A stretch of 64,000 nt of DNA. It comes from Prolixibacter sp. NT017 (GTDB lineage Bacteria > Bacteroidota > Bacteroidia > Bacteroidales > Prolixibacteraceae). The translations under genes were made by a program, and so were the position numbers. Of the stretch, positions 1 through 9,687 are shown one piece after another (the first letter of the stretch is position 1; the number at the start of each line of letters is the position of its first letter). Location: NCBI RefSeq assembly GCF_009617875.1, contig NZ_BLAV01000001.1, positions 1,860,001 to 1,924,000 of the forward strand, read 5' to 3'. A model generated the notes under the pieces. The model was not told the origin of the DNA. It did no database searches and saw only the letters and a list, made by a program, of their open reading frames with translations.

Positions 1-246
1 GGAAGATGGAATCGCTATACTGCCAACAATGCATACTGGTCGGTCTGCCGTGGAATCGTTTCTCACATCCTTCAGCCAGACGGAATTAAACAGGCTGTGC
101 TGAAGCTTGGACGGAAAATAGACAATGCTCAATGCCGGATCGGGTGTTTGCATTTCCGGTTCCTCCTGCACCTGCCGGGAAACCTGAGGGCTGCAAGCCT
201 GCAACAGGCCCGCCAGTATGATTATATAAAAGGCAGTAAATCTCAT
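1..246 (-). CDS. Lipoprotein of unknown function, 5' part (runs off left edge)
   Basis: Eighty-two codons are visible before the gene leaves the window. The N-terminus (MRFTAFYIIILAGLLQAC) is a lipoprotein signal peptide with a lipobox ending in Cys18, so the protein should be lipid-anchored in the envelope. The next stretch is polar (SPQVSRQVQEEPEMQTP) like a linker, followed by ordinary folded sequence containing SLFNSVWLKDV. I do not recognise a family from this fragment. The ATG lies 36 bp downstream of the dapA stop in the same direction, so it is probably the last known member of the hypothetical-dapA operon. Confidence 0.7.
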   Translation of the reverse strand, partial: MRFTAFYIIILAGLLQACSPQVSRQVQEEPEMQTPDPALSIVYFPSKLQHSLFNSVWLKDVRNDSTADRPVCIVGSIAIPSS

Positions 247-282
247 ATCGTTTGGTCCGGCAAGATAACGATTACTCGTCAG

Positions 283-1167
283 CTATCCGTTGATCTTTTT
301 CATTTCTTCGGTAATTTCCCGGTAAATGATTTCGCCGATTGGTGCCAAGGGCAGGCGTAAAACGTTCTCTACTTTACCTTTGACATTCAATGCCGCTTTA
401 ATCCCTCCGGGGTTACCTTCAACAAAAAGAAGATTGAAAAGGTTTAAAAACTGCATGTGCTGGGCAGAAGCTTTCCGGAAGTCTCCGTTGACCGCCGCAT
501 GTACCATATCCGCGACTTTTCCCGGAAATCCGTTGGCAATAACGGAAATAACGCCATTGGCACCTAAGGAAATGGCCGGAACCGTCAAACCATCATCTCC
601 CGAAAGGACCGAGAAGTTCTCAGGCCGGTCGCGAAGAATGATTGCCAGCTCATTTAAATCGCCGGAAGCTTCTTTCACAGCGACAAATTTATCGGAAGCT
701 TCAGCTAGTCTGATGGTCGTGGCTGCGTCCATGTGCACTCCGGTACGACCGGGTACATTGTAAAGGATAACAGGTACGGGGCTGTTTTCAGCAATTTGCA
801 TGAAATGCCTATAGATGCCTTCCTGTGTGGGTTTACTATAATAAGGAACAACCGAAAGGATTCCATCGACTTTGCCGGCATCGATATCTTTCAACCCGGC
901 AACCACTTCACTGGTGTTGTTTCCACCTGCGCCAACGACAATAGGAAGCCGGCCGGCATTTTTTTCAGCCACAAAATCGACTACGCTTTTCTTTTCTTCT
1001 GCCGTAAGCGTAGCTGTTTCGGCCGTGGTTCCCAAGACAACGAGAAAGTCGATGCCTCCGGAAATCATATCTTCCACTAATTCCCCAAGTGCGTCAAAAT
1101 CAATTGTACTGTCTTTCTTAAATGGTGTTATGAGGGCGACACCTGCTCCGCGAAACTTTTGTCCCAT
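283..1167 (-). CDS. dapA: 4-hydroxy-tetrahydrodipicolinate synthase
   Basis: Condenses pyruvate with aspartate semialdehyde, the first committed step of the lysine/diaminopimelate pathway, in the cytosol. The 294-residue length is normal for the family. Visible hallmarks are GTTAE (residues 46-50, the TT pair of the active site), Y110 in VVPYYSKP, Y136 in ILYNVPGRTG, and the Schiff-base lysine K165 in VAVKEASGD. A C-terminal NPGGIKAAL segment is also typical. It begins 6 bp after the upstream hypothetical gene and is followed after 36 bp by a lipoprotein gene, so all three are probably cotranscribed. The identification is secure; N-acetylneuraminate lyase is the main related family, but the motifs and length fit DapA better. 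Confidence 0.95.
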   Translation of the reverse strand: MGQKFRGAGVALITPFKKDSTIDFDALGELVEDMISGGIDFLVVLGTTAETATLTAEEKKSVVDFVAEKNAGRLPIVVGAGGNNTSEVVAGLKDIDAGKVDGILSVVPYYSKPTQEGIYRHFMQIAENSPVPVILYNVPGRTGVHMDAATTIRLAEASDKFVAVKEASGDLNELAIILRDRPENFSVLSGDDGLTVPAISLGANGVISVIANGFPGKVADMVHAAVNGDFRKASAQHMQFLNLFNLLFVEGNPGGIKAALNVKGKVENVLRLPLAPIGEIIYREITEEMKKING

Positions 1168-1173
1168 AAAATC

Positions 1174-1716
1174 TTAACCTTTTCGATTGATGTATTCCAA
1201 ATAATGAATAATCTGTTCGGTCAGATAACGACAATTCTTTTTCCCTGAGATTTCTACGGTCAAATCGTAGAAATTGTTTTCCGGCTCTTTCCAACCAACC
1301 TTAAAACTCGCCACCGAGTCAACCAATATGCTTTGGAGCGGTAACAGTTCAGTAATAGACAAGTCCAGAAGCAAATCGAACCGGGTATCGACAAAACTCT
1401 TCAAATCATCCGATTTGGGATCTCCTTTCCAGTCGATTTCTTTTCCGGTAAAAAAGCGCGAATGTGACGCTTTACTGAACGTTTCCTTTTCCTCGGCCGA
1501 GTTGACAACCGCCAGTCCCCGGGTACTAATGCCGTGCTCTGTCAGAACTTTTCTCATATGTTCGTAACTCTCCATTGCTCCGTCATCTTCGGGATACCAC
1601 AGAATGGCTGCAGTTTTCGCCGTGTGAAAAGTATGGACCAGCACGTTACGCCCTGGATTCCGGTACTTTTTATGCAATCTTTTCAGCGTAACAGTTTGGA
1701 GCGCTTTTTTAAACAT
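1174..1716 (-). CDS. Conserved hypothetical protein, DUF6913-like, upstream of dapA
   Basis: A 180-residue soluble protein with a basic N-terminus (MFKKALQTVTLKRLHKKYRNPGR) and no signal peptide. The body looks like an alpha/beta fold: strands such as TAAILWYPEDD and FDLLLDLSI, and a GISTRGLAVVNSAE segment. It resembles the small Bacteroidota proteins often annotated DUF6913, but this assignment is from memory of the family and not from a search. It sits 6 bp upstream of dapA on the same strand, so it is probably the first gene of that operon. No catalytic motif is obvious. Confidence 0.75.
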   Translation of the reverse strand: MFKKALQTVTLKRLHKKYRNPGRNVLVHTFHTAKTAAILWYPEDDGAMESYEHMRKVLTEHGISTRGLAVVNSAEEKETFSKASHSRFFTGKEIDWKGDPKSDDLKSFVDTRFDLLLDLSITELLPLQSILVDSVASFKVGWKEPENNFYDLTVEISGKKNCRYLTEQIIHYLEYINRKG

Positions 1717-1901
1717 ATTGGGACAAATTTACGAATTCGTTGATTGGTTATTCTTATTTAAGATGAAGAGCTACAATATTTATACTTACGATTTGTAAGT
1801 AAACAGCTAAAAATATTTTCAATTTGAATACCTACTTCTCTCGATTGTGTTTGATTTTAATTGCGACGTTTTACTTTTCATATCTGTTTTCTATTCGCGT
1901 C

Positions 1902-3926
<2,025 letters not shown>

Positions 3927-4000
3927 TTAAAAAACTAAAAGTACTAAAAATGGACGTTCGGAAACATAAAAACATGCCATTCGCATTGAATTCTTTTGCT

Positions 4001-4096
4001 TCAATGAAATTGTGAAATCAAAATCAGATAGATAATAATGATTGCGCCGATCACAGTAAACCTGATCAGATTTTTCATCGTCCGGGGGGTAGTCAT
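4001..4096 (-). CDS. Possible small single-span membrane protein (31 aa)
   Basis: A short reading frame with one strongly hydrophobic helix (FTVIGAIIIIYLILI) behind a basic N-terminus (MTTPRTMKNLIR), ending ISQFH. The frame extends further upstream, but that extension overlaps the riboswitch region on the other strand and has no hydrophobic logic, so the internal ATG is preferred. It lies in the intergenic space between ligA and the cobalamin riboswitch. No family is recognised, and a frame this short could occur by chance. Confidence 0.25.
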   Translation of the reverse strand: MTTPRTMKNLIRFTVIGAIIIIYLILISQFH

Positions 4097-4199
4097 AAAC
4101 AAAAATCTCTTAGTCGTATGTAAAAAATCAAATGCTATTGTCGCCCACAAGTAAGTAAAATATCCTGTTAAAAAATGATCAGATTTTGAAAATGTCGTA

Positions 4200-4207
4200 T
4201 ATCTTTG
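4200..4207 (+). promoter_or_regulatory. -7 promoter element of the cobalamin riboswitch transcript
   Basis: TATCTTTG matches the Bacteroidota -7 box TAnnTTTG and would start RNA a few bases later, right at the 5' edge of the riboswitch. No good -33 TTTG at the usual spacing is visible, so the call rests on the -7 box and its position. Confidence 0.5.
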
Positions 4208-4212
4208 ACGTG

Positions 4213-4400
4213 AATTTTGGTTTTTCAACCTCCGTTCGGGAGGACGAAAATGAAAAGGGAATCCGGTGAAAATCCGGAGCTGTTCCCGCAGCTGTAAGCC
4301 CGTAATTAAATGGGTTTCCTGATCCGCATAACCACTGTTTCAGTTTGAAACGGGAAGGTGCAGGAAACCCGGGTGAGCCAGAAGACCTGCCACGATTCAA
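4213..4400 (+). promoter_or_regulatory. Cobalamin (B12) riboswitch
   Basis: The region carries the class hallmarks in order: a GGGAATCCGGTGAAAATCCGG block (4257-4277), the CTGTTCCCGCAGCTGTAAGCCC B12-box core (about 4279-4300), and the 3' consensus GAGCCAGAAGACCTGCCA (4375-4392). These match the known cobalamin riboswitch family, which represses downstream genes when adenosylcobalamin binds. It precedes the CWC and DUF4465 genes on the same strand with about 110 nt between the aptamer and the first ATG. That linker would hold the expression platform; I could not define it unambiguously. Confidence 0.95.
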
Positions 4401-4512
4401 CAACTAATTTTTGCTTTCGGGATAAATAGCAAAAATGAACTGCAAGCAATTGTTATTCATTTTTCACATTTGGAAGAAAGCCGGAAACAACCATTAATTA
4501 AATGTCATTATT

Positions 4513-4719
4513 ATGGGAAACGTATGTCCGCGCTGTGGGTCCACCTTCGAATGTCAAGACGACGAAATTCAGAAATGTTGGTGTGCCCGTGAAAGATTGC
4601 CCGCCGCGTTGTGCGAAACGCTCAGGGAAAACTACGATGCATGCTTATGCCTCTCGTGCATCAGTGAACTTCAAAATGACCTCAGAATCAACGTAAATCA
4701 AACGACAAAAAAGGATTAA
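4513..4719 (+). CDS. Cysteine-rich CWC family protein
   Basis: A 68-residue cytosolic protein with eight cysteines: C5 and C8 (VCPRCGS), C14, the C-W-C triplet at 22-24 (QKCWCARE), and a late cluster (CLCLSCISEL). This pattern matches the Cys_rich_CWC family, presumably a small metal-binding protein of unknown role. It is the first gene after the cobalamin riboswitch and lies 2 bp before the DUF4465 gene, so the two are one B12-controlled operon. The start is the ATG giving MGNVCPRCGS; a frame beginning at 4502 in another phase lacks the cysteine pattern and was discarded. Confidence 0.85.
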   Translation: MGNVCPRCGSTFECQDDEIQKCWCARERLPAALCETLRENYDACLCLSCISELQNDLRINVNQTTKKD

Positions 4720-4721
4720 TC

Positions 4722-5477
4722 ATGAAGAAATTAAACGGATTGTTCATCGCAACAATTGCTTCGGCTTTGCTTTTTACTGCCTGCGACAAATCGGAAGAAA
4801 CCATTACTGAAACGAAAACCATCGATTTTGAAGACCTGCAGACACCTTCTTCAGGCTACTGGAACGGAAGCGACGCCTCGGGCGAATTTACTTCGGGCGA
4901 TATGGTTTTCCCGAACAATTACAACGCCGATTATTCGACGTGGGACAGCTTTGCCTATTCCACATTGAATGATACGCAAACAGCCGGCTATGGCAATCAA
5001 TACAGCGTGTTCGATGCAGCGAACAACGGTAACACATTTGCCATATTTTACCCTTCCTATTCAGGCGATGCGTATTTTTCATTTCAGAATGAGAAGGAAT
5101 ACCAACTGAAAAGCATTGAGTTGTGTAACGATACTTATTCGGCGCTTTCGATGAAAGACGGAGATGCTTACAGCAAGAAATTCGGCGGCGACACAGGAAA
5201 CGATCCCGATTGGTTCAAAGTCGACATTATTGGTTACGATGCAGCAGGAGATTCGATTGGAAGCGTAGAATTTTATTTGGCCGATTACCGCTTTTCGGAT
5301 AACACACAGGATTACATTGTCGACCAATGGACCAAAGTAGATTTAAGCAGTCTGGGAAAAGTGAACAAACTGGCCTTCCGTTTTGGCTCTTCCGACGTTG
5401 GCAACTATGGCATCAATACGCCATCTTACGTTTGTTTGGATAACCTTCGGTACGACATGGTATCGAAAGGAGAGTAG
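4722..5477 (+). CDS. DUF4465-type surface lipoprotein under B12 control
   Basis: A 251-residue protein with a lipoprotein signal (MKKLNGLFIATIASALLFTAC, lipobox LFTAC). The mature part is rich in aromatic and acidic residues. It has the features of DUF4465 beta-sandwich proteins: FEDLQTPSSGYWNGSD near the start, FTSGDMVFPNNY, a central FAIFYPSYSG and a C-terminal YVCLDNLRYD. In Bacteroidota such lipoproteins recur near B12 uptake genes and some surface lipoproteins of these loci bind cobalamin (BtuG and BtuH are described; whether this protein belongs with BtuH is my guess). It is translated from the riboswitch transcript right after the CWC gene. A role in cobalamin capture at the outer membrane is inferred, as no TonB receptor is encoded beside it. 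Confidence 0.8.
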   Translation: MKKLNGLFIATIASALLFTACDKSEETITETKTIDFEDLQTPSSGYWNGSDASGEFTSGDMVFPNNYNADYSTWDSFAYSTLNDTQTAGYGNQYSVFDAANNGNTFAIFYPSYSGDAYFSFQNEKEYQLKSIELCNDTYSALSMKDGDAYSKKFGGDTGNDPDWFKVDIIGYDAAGDSIGSVEFYLADYRFSDNTQDYIVDQWTKVDLSSLGKVNKLAFRFGSSDVGNYGINTPSYVCLDNLRYDMVSKGE

Positions 5478-5560
5478 CGAATCATCAACCGGCAGGAATA
5501 GAACTCTTTTTTTTGTAACTGTTTAGCTTATACTATTCCTGCTTAACATACTTGACTTTG

Positions 5561-5602
5561 AAAAGGTGGATGTCCCCTAAATGCGGGCCTTCCGCCTTTT
5601 TT
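5561..5602 (+). terminator. Rho-independent terminator after the B12-controlled operon
   Basis: AAAAGGTGGA pairs with TCCGCCTTTT across a 20-nt loop and is followed by more T residues. Confidence 0.8.
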
Positions 5603-5780
5603 GTTGCCCTGATTTTTCATCGATGGATGGTAGTTGTAAAAATTAATCAATAAGATTCATTATCAGCAATATAATAATGCGACACCCAGTTTCGTTATAA
5701 AAATGAAATATCGCAAGGTGTTGGTTGTTAGTGACGTTGGAAAGTGCGGTATTTTAACCAAACCAAAAAACACTTTTCCT

Positions 5781-6977
5781 ATGTCATTTCGTGTCAGTAT
5801 ATTATTGTTGATGCTGAATTTCGGGCTTTTACTACTAACCGACATAGCCTGCGCAAAAAACAAAGAAATACCGGGTTTACAAGTTGAAGGAAAATTACGC
5901 ACAGACGAAGGTGGGCTGAACGGCGCAATCATCGAGGTTTACGAAGCAGACAGCGATGAGCTAAATCAAACTGCGACCGTTGATGAAACCGGCAAATTTG
6001 CGCTGCAGTTGGCTTTTCAACACGATTATTACTTCGTTTTTAAGAACAGAGGATGCTATTCCAAGAAATTGCTCCTGAATGCCGTTATTCCTGAGAAAGT
6101 ATTGAAGCGGGATCCGTATTTCCCACCTATCAAAATCATTGTTACGTTGTTTCGGGAAATGCCGGAAATTGACCCGTCATTTTCTGAGAAACCGGTTGGG
6201 AAGATATTCTATTCAGCTGAGCTGGATAATTTTGATTCGGAATCGTATTTCAACGACAAGCAGATTCGGGAAAAGATAGATGAAGAAGTGGCTGCGACAT
6301 ACCAGAAAAAGCTGGAGAAAGCAAAAACATTGGAAGACAGCGGAAATCTGGCTGAAGCGGTAAGCGAATACCAGACAGCCACGAGCCTAAAACAAGATGA
6401 TGACATTGTTCTGAAGAAAATAGCGTCGCTGAAAGAGCAAATTATTAAGCAGGAAGAAAAAGCCACGCAGGCAGAAGTTGCCGGAAAAGAAAGCATGGAC
6501 AAACAATTAATTGCTGCGTCTCCGGAAACAGCGGATACAGCAGACAATGCGCTGGAAACTCAGGCAAATCAATCGGCTTCTGTTCAGAAGACTTCCGGAG
6601 ATACTATCACAAACGAGACGAAAAATTTGGCTGAGCAAACTCGACCAGATTCTGCTGAGACCACCGCCCAAACCGCAGAAGTTGAACCGAAGAAAATGTT
6701 CGAAGACTCTGCCCAAAAGGTGACAGGCGAAACTGAAAAACAGGAAGCCATTGCAGCAACAGAGAACACGAAGACTCAAAATACAGAACAGGAGAAGGCA
6801 CAATCTTCGTCAATTGACGGTGAAGAAAAAAGTTTGGCGCAGGCGTCAATACAACCACTCGAAAAACGCTCCGGCAGTGGTATTCTTCTGATATCCGGCT
6901 TGATGTTATTTGCGCTAATTGTTCTTCTTTGGTTCAGGAGAAAAGCAAAACAAAAGGATACCGCGGAAAACGAATAA
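5781..6977 (+). CDS. Membrane-anchored surface protein, paralogue of the 20.7-kb TPR protein
   Basis: A 398-residue protein. The start at 5781 gives a signal peptide (MSFRVSILLLMLNFGLLLL...CAKN); an upstream ATG at 5703 adds 26 residues without signal features. After it comes a beta-rich domain (LQVEGKLRTDEGGLNGAIIEVYE, like a carboxypeptidase-regulatory/CNA-B fold), then PEIDPSFSEKPVGKIFYS and DNFDSESYFNDKQIR, a coiled-coil/TPR-like stretch, a long low-complexity Gln/Thr/Glu-rich stalk, and a C-terminal helix (GILLISGLMLFALIVLLWF) with a basic tail. The N-terminal 200 residues align closely with the 858-residue protein at 20752-23328. Function is unknown; the layout suggests a domain held away from a membrane by a flexible stalk. 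Confidence 0.8.
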   Translation: MSFRVSILLLMLNFGLLLLTDIACAKNKEIPGLQVEGKLRTDEGGLNGAIIEVYEADSDELNQTATVDETGKFALQLAFQHDYYFVFKNRGCYSKKLLLNAVIPEKVLKRDPYFPPIKIIVTLFREMPEIDPSFSEKPVGKIFYSAELDNFDSESYFNDKQIREKIDEEVAATYQKKLEKAKTLEDSGNLAEAVSEYQTATSLKQDDDIVLKKIASLKEQIIKQEEKATQAEVAGKESMDKQLIAASPETADTADNALETQANQSASVQKTSGDTITNETKNLAEQTRPDSAETTAQTAEVEPKKMFEDSAQKVTGETEKQEAIAATENTKTQNTEQEKAQSSSIDGEEKSLAQASIQPLEKRSGSGILLISGLMLFALIVLLWFRRKAKQKDTAENE

Positions 6978-7049
6978 TTTTTAACAAGATATATTGCGAT
7001 GTAAATAGTTTGGACTGTTTAGCTTTTTTTAGGTTCATAAAGTTTCATT

Positions 7050-7092
7050 AAAAAAGGCAGGTGAATTCTTTCCGGGACACCTGCTTTTTTTG
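7050..7092 (+). terminator. Rho-independent terminator
   Basis: GCAGGTG and CACCTGC form a stem with flanking A/T tracts, followed by a run of T, downstream of the 5781-6977 gene. Confidence 0.8.
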
Positions 7093-7160
7093 TTTGTCCT
7101 GTTGATTTTCTATCGTTTGACAGAATTTCTTTAAATTCCCGTTCAATTTAAACCGAACTA

Positions 7161-8852
7161 ATGATGAAGAAATTTGCTTCTCTTGTATTGCTTTTCCTGA
7201 TAAGTATTTCACTGTTTGCACAGGACCGGATAACCGGTAAGAATTTTGCTACTCGCTCTGAAGTGATGGCTCGTCACGGTATGGTATGTTCCAGTCAGCC
7301 ATTGGCGACACAAATTGGAATTGATATCCTGAAAAAAGGAGGGTCGGCTGTTGATGCGGCTATCGCAGCTAATGCAGCTCTTGGATTAATGGAACCGACC
7401 GGTAGTGGAATGGGAGGCGATCTGTTCGCCATTGTCTGGGATGCCAAAACGAAAAAATTATACGGACTGAATGCCAGCGGCCGTTCGCCGAAAGCGTTAA
7501 CCCTGGCGATTTTTAAAGAAAAAGGATTGAAAGAAATACCGCCGTTCGGGCCGCTTCCGGTAACGGTTCCCGGTTGCGTGGACGGGTGGTTTTCGTTGCA
7601 CGACCGTTTTGGTAAACTTCCGATGAAAGACATTCTGGAGCCGACAATTCAATATGCGGAGGAAGGATTTCCGGTTACAGAAATAATTGGCTACTACTTT
7701 GGCCGTTCCGTAGAATATTTCAGCAAAAAATTTCCGAATGTAAAAGAGACCTACATGCCGGATGGAGAGCCGCCATATAAAGGGAAAGTGTTCCGCAATC
7801 CGATGCTGGCCAATACCTACCGCGAAATCGCCAAAGGTGGCCGCGATGCTTTCTATAAAGGCCGTATTGCGCATGTTATTGCCGATTTTATTCAGGAACA
7901 GGGTGGTTACCTTTCGTATGAAGATTTGGCTGCGCATCATTCGCAATGGGTAGACCCCGTTTCGGTGAATTATCGTGGATACGATGTTTGGGAGCTTCCG
8001 CCGAACGGACAGGGAATTGCTGCTTTACAGATGCTCCAGATATTGAAAGGTTACGATATCGCGTCGATGGGATTTGGCTCAGCCGACCACATTCATTATT
8101 TCACCGAAGCGAAGAAACTGGCTTTCGAGGACCGCGCTAAATACTATGCCGACATGGATTTTGCCAAAGTACCGGTGGAAACGCTGATTTCAGAAAAATA
8201 TGCGGCAGAGCGCAGGAAACTTATTCGTCCCGATAGGGCCGGGAAATATTCAGCGGGTGAAATCAGTCAGGGAGAAACGGTTTACCTGACGGCCGCCGAC
8301 GATGAAGGAAATATGGTTTCGTTGATTCAGTCGAATTACCGGGGAATGGGTTCCGGAATGGTGCCTCCGGGACTGGGATTTATGTTGCAGGATCGTGGCC
8401 AATTGTTCAACCTGGAAGAAGGACATGCCAATACTTATGAACCAGGTAAACGGCCCTTCCATACGATTATTCCCGCTTTCGTTACCAAAGACGGTAAGCC
8501 TTTCATGAGTTTCGGGGTGATGGGCGGTGATTTTCAGCCACAGGGACATGTACAGATTTTGATGAACATCATCGATTTTGGAATGGGACTGCAGGAAGCC
8601 GGTGATGCTCCACGCATCAGTCACGATGGCTCTACTTCGCCGACAGGTACACCAGCTGATGGTCCGGGACGAATTTCGCTGGAAAGCGGCTTTGGTTACG
8701 AAGCGATTCGCACTTTAATGCAACGTGGTCATCGTGTTGGATATGAGAACGGAATATATGGTGGTTACCAGGCAATTATGTACGATGCTAAAAACGGTGT
8801 TTATTACGGTGCGTCGGAATCGAGAAAGGACGGTGAGGCTATTGGTTATTAA
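7161..8852 (+). CDS. ggt: Gamma-glutamyltransferase precursor
   Basis: Cleaves and transfers the gamma-glutamyl group of glutathione and related compounds in the periplasm. The 563-residue precursor has a signal peptide (MMKKFASLVLLFLISISLFAQ) and the N-terminal nucleophile architecture. The large-subunit region includes ARHGMVCSSQPLATQIG and EPTGSGMGGDLF. The autoprocessing/catalytic threonine is probably T373 in GETVYLTAADDEGN, which aligns with Thr391 of the E. coli enzyme and would start the small subunit. YRGMGSGM and a C-terminal SLESGFG segment follow. It is probably monocistronic: a terminator lies upstream and slyD begins 131 bp downstream. Family membership is secure, physiological substrate is not. 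Confidence 0.93.
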   Translation: MMKKFASLVLLFLISISLFAQDRITGKNFATRSEVMARHGMVCSSQPLATQIGIDILKKGGSAVDAAIAANAALGLMEPTGSGMGGDLFAIVWDAKTKKLYGLNASGRSPKALTLAIFKEKGLKEIPPFGPLPVTVPGCVDGWFSLHDRFGKLPMKDILEPTIQYAEEGFPVTEIIGYYFGRSVEYFSKKFPNVKETYMPDGEPPYKGKVFRNPMLANTYREIAKGGRDAFYKGRIAHVIADFIQEQGGYLSYEDLAAHHSQWVDPVSVNYRGYDVWELPPNGQGIAALQMLQILKGYDIASMGFGSADHIHYFTEAKKLAFEDRAKYYADMDFAKVPVETLISEKYAAERRKLIRPDRAGKYSAGEISQGETVYLTAADDEGNMVSLIQSNYRGMGSGMVPPGLGFMLQDRGQLFNLEEGHANTYEPGKRPFHTIIPAFVTKDGKPFMSFGVMGGDFQPQGHVQILMNIIDFGMGLQEAGDAPRISHDGSTSPTGTPADGPGRISLESGFGYEAIRTLMQRGHRVGYENGIYGGYQAIMYDAKNGVYYGASESRKDGEAIGY

Positions 8853-8983
8853 ATAGCTACCCTGATGTCATTATTTGTGTTAAATTTAATCTAAATTAAC
8901 GCACTTTTGATAGGTGATATTTGCATGATAGAATAGTTCATGCTTTCTTTGTACGACGCAAAATTTGTATTAAATAGCTTATT

Positions 8984-9598
8984 ATGACAATCGCTAGAGA
9001 TAAAATGGTTTCCCTCACTTATGAACTCAGAGTAGACGGGAAGGAAGGAGAAGTATTTGAGACTGCGGGAAAAGAAAACCCATTGACATTTCTGTACGGA
9101 GCCGGATTAATGCTGCCGATGTTCGAAGAACGTCTGGCCGGTCTTTCTGATGGAGCTGTATTCGATGTGGAAATTGCCGCAAAAGATGCTTATGGAGAAG
9201 TGAACGAAGAGGCTATCATCAATCTGCCGAAGCACATTTTCGAAGTAAACGGTGAATTTGATAGCGAACTGGTGAAGCCGGGAAATACCGTTCCGATGAT
9301 GTCTACTTCAGGACAGCGCATGAACGGAATTGTTTTGGCTGTTGAAGAAGATACGGTCCGTATGGATTTTAATCATCCGCTGGCCGGAGAAGATTTGTTC
9401 TTCAAAGGTGAAGTTCTGGAAGTACGCGATGCAACAGCTGAAGAACTGGCTGCTGTATACAACCAGGGCGGTTGTGGCTGCGGAAGCGGCGGCGGTTGTG
9501 GTAGCGGAAGTTGCAGCACCGATGAGCACGAACACGAGCATGCACATGCAGGCGGTGGTTGTGGTTGCGGAAGCGGCGGCGGAGGTTGCGGCTGCTAA
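8984..9598 (+). CDS. slyD: FKBP-type peptidyl-prolyl isomerase, SlyD type with metal-binding tail
   Basis: A 204-residue cytosolic chaperone/prolyl isomerase. Residues 1-155 form the SlyD fold: LTYELRVDGKEGEVFETA, LTFLYGAGLMLPMFEERLAG, then the insert-in-flap region (AYGEVNEEAI...) and NHPLAGEDLFFKGEVLEVRDAT. The last 45 residues are almost only Gly, Cys, His, Ser and Glu (GGCGCGSGGGCGSGS, then EHEHEHAHAGG), a tail that in E. coli SlyD binds nickel and serves metallochaperone roles. The tail is encoded by near-repetitive GGC/TGC/GGT codons. It is followed by a strong terminator before aroC. Confidence 0.93.
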   Translation: MTIARDKMVSLTYELRVDGKEGEVFETAGKENPLTFLYGAGLMLPMFEERLAGLSDGAVFDVEIAAKDAYGEVNEEAIINLPKHIFEVNGEFDSELVKPGNTVPMMSTSGQRMNGIVLAVEEDTVRMDFNHPLAGEDLFFKGEVLEVRDATAEELAAVYNQGGCGCGSGGGCGSGSCSTDEHEHEHAHAGGGCGCGSGGGGCGC

Positions 9599-9650
9599 GC
9601 AAATCGTGAAAACATTTTCTTTTTGAAATAAAGAAATTAACGTATTTTTA

Positions 9651-9683
9651 TCAACCCGGGGCTTTCCCGGGTTTCTTATTTTA
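9651..9683 (+). terminator. Rho-independent terminator after slyD
   Basis: AACCCGGG and CCCGGGTT form a perfect 8-bp stem with a 5-nt loop, followed by TCTTATTTT, directly before aroC. Confidence 0.8.
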
Positions 9684-9687
9684 GCCT

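Noticed and set aside
4001..4228. Full 75-codon version of the minus-strand frame beside the riboswitch
   Set aside because: The upstream half overlaps the riboswitch promoter and 5' edge and has no protein-like character. Only the last 31 codons with a membrane helix are kept, at low confidence.
5703..5780. N-terminal 26-residue extension of the 5.8-kb surface protein
   Set aside because: The extension lacks signal features and would bury the signal peptide that begins at the ATG at 5781; the paralogue also starts near the equivalent position.
9308..9626. Overlapping frames in the Gly/Cys-rich end of slyD
   Set aside because: Open frames on both strands result from the repetitive GC-rich tail; they start inside slyD and have no independent features.
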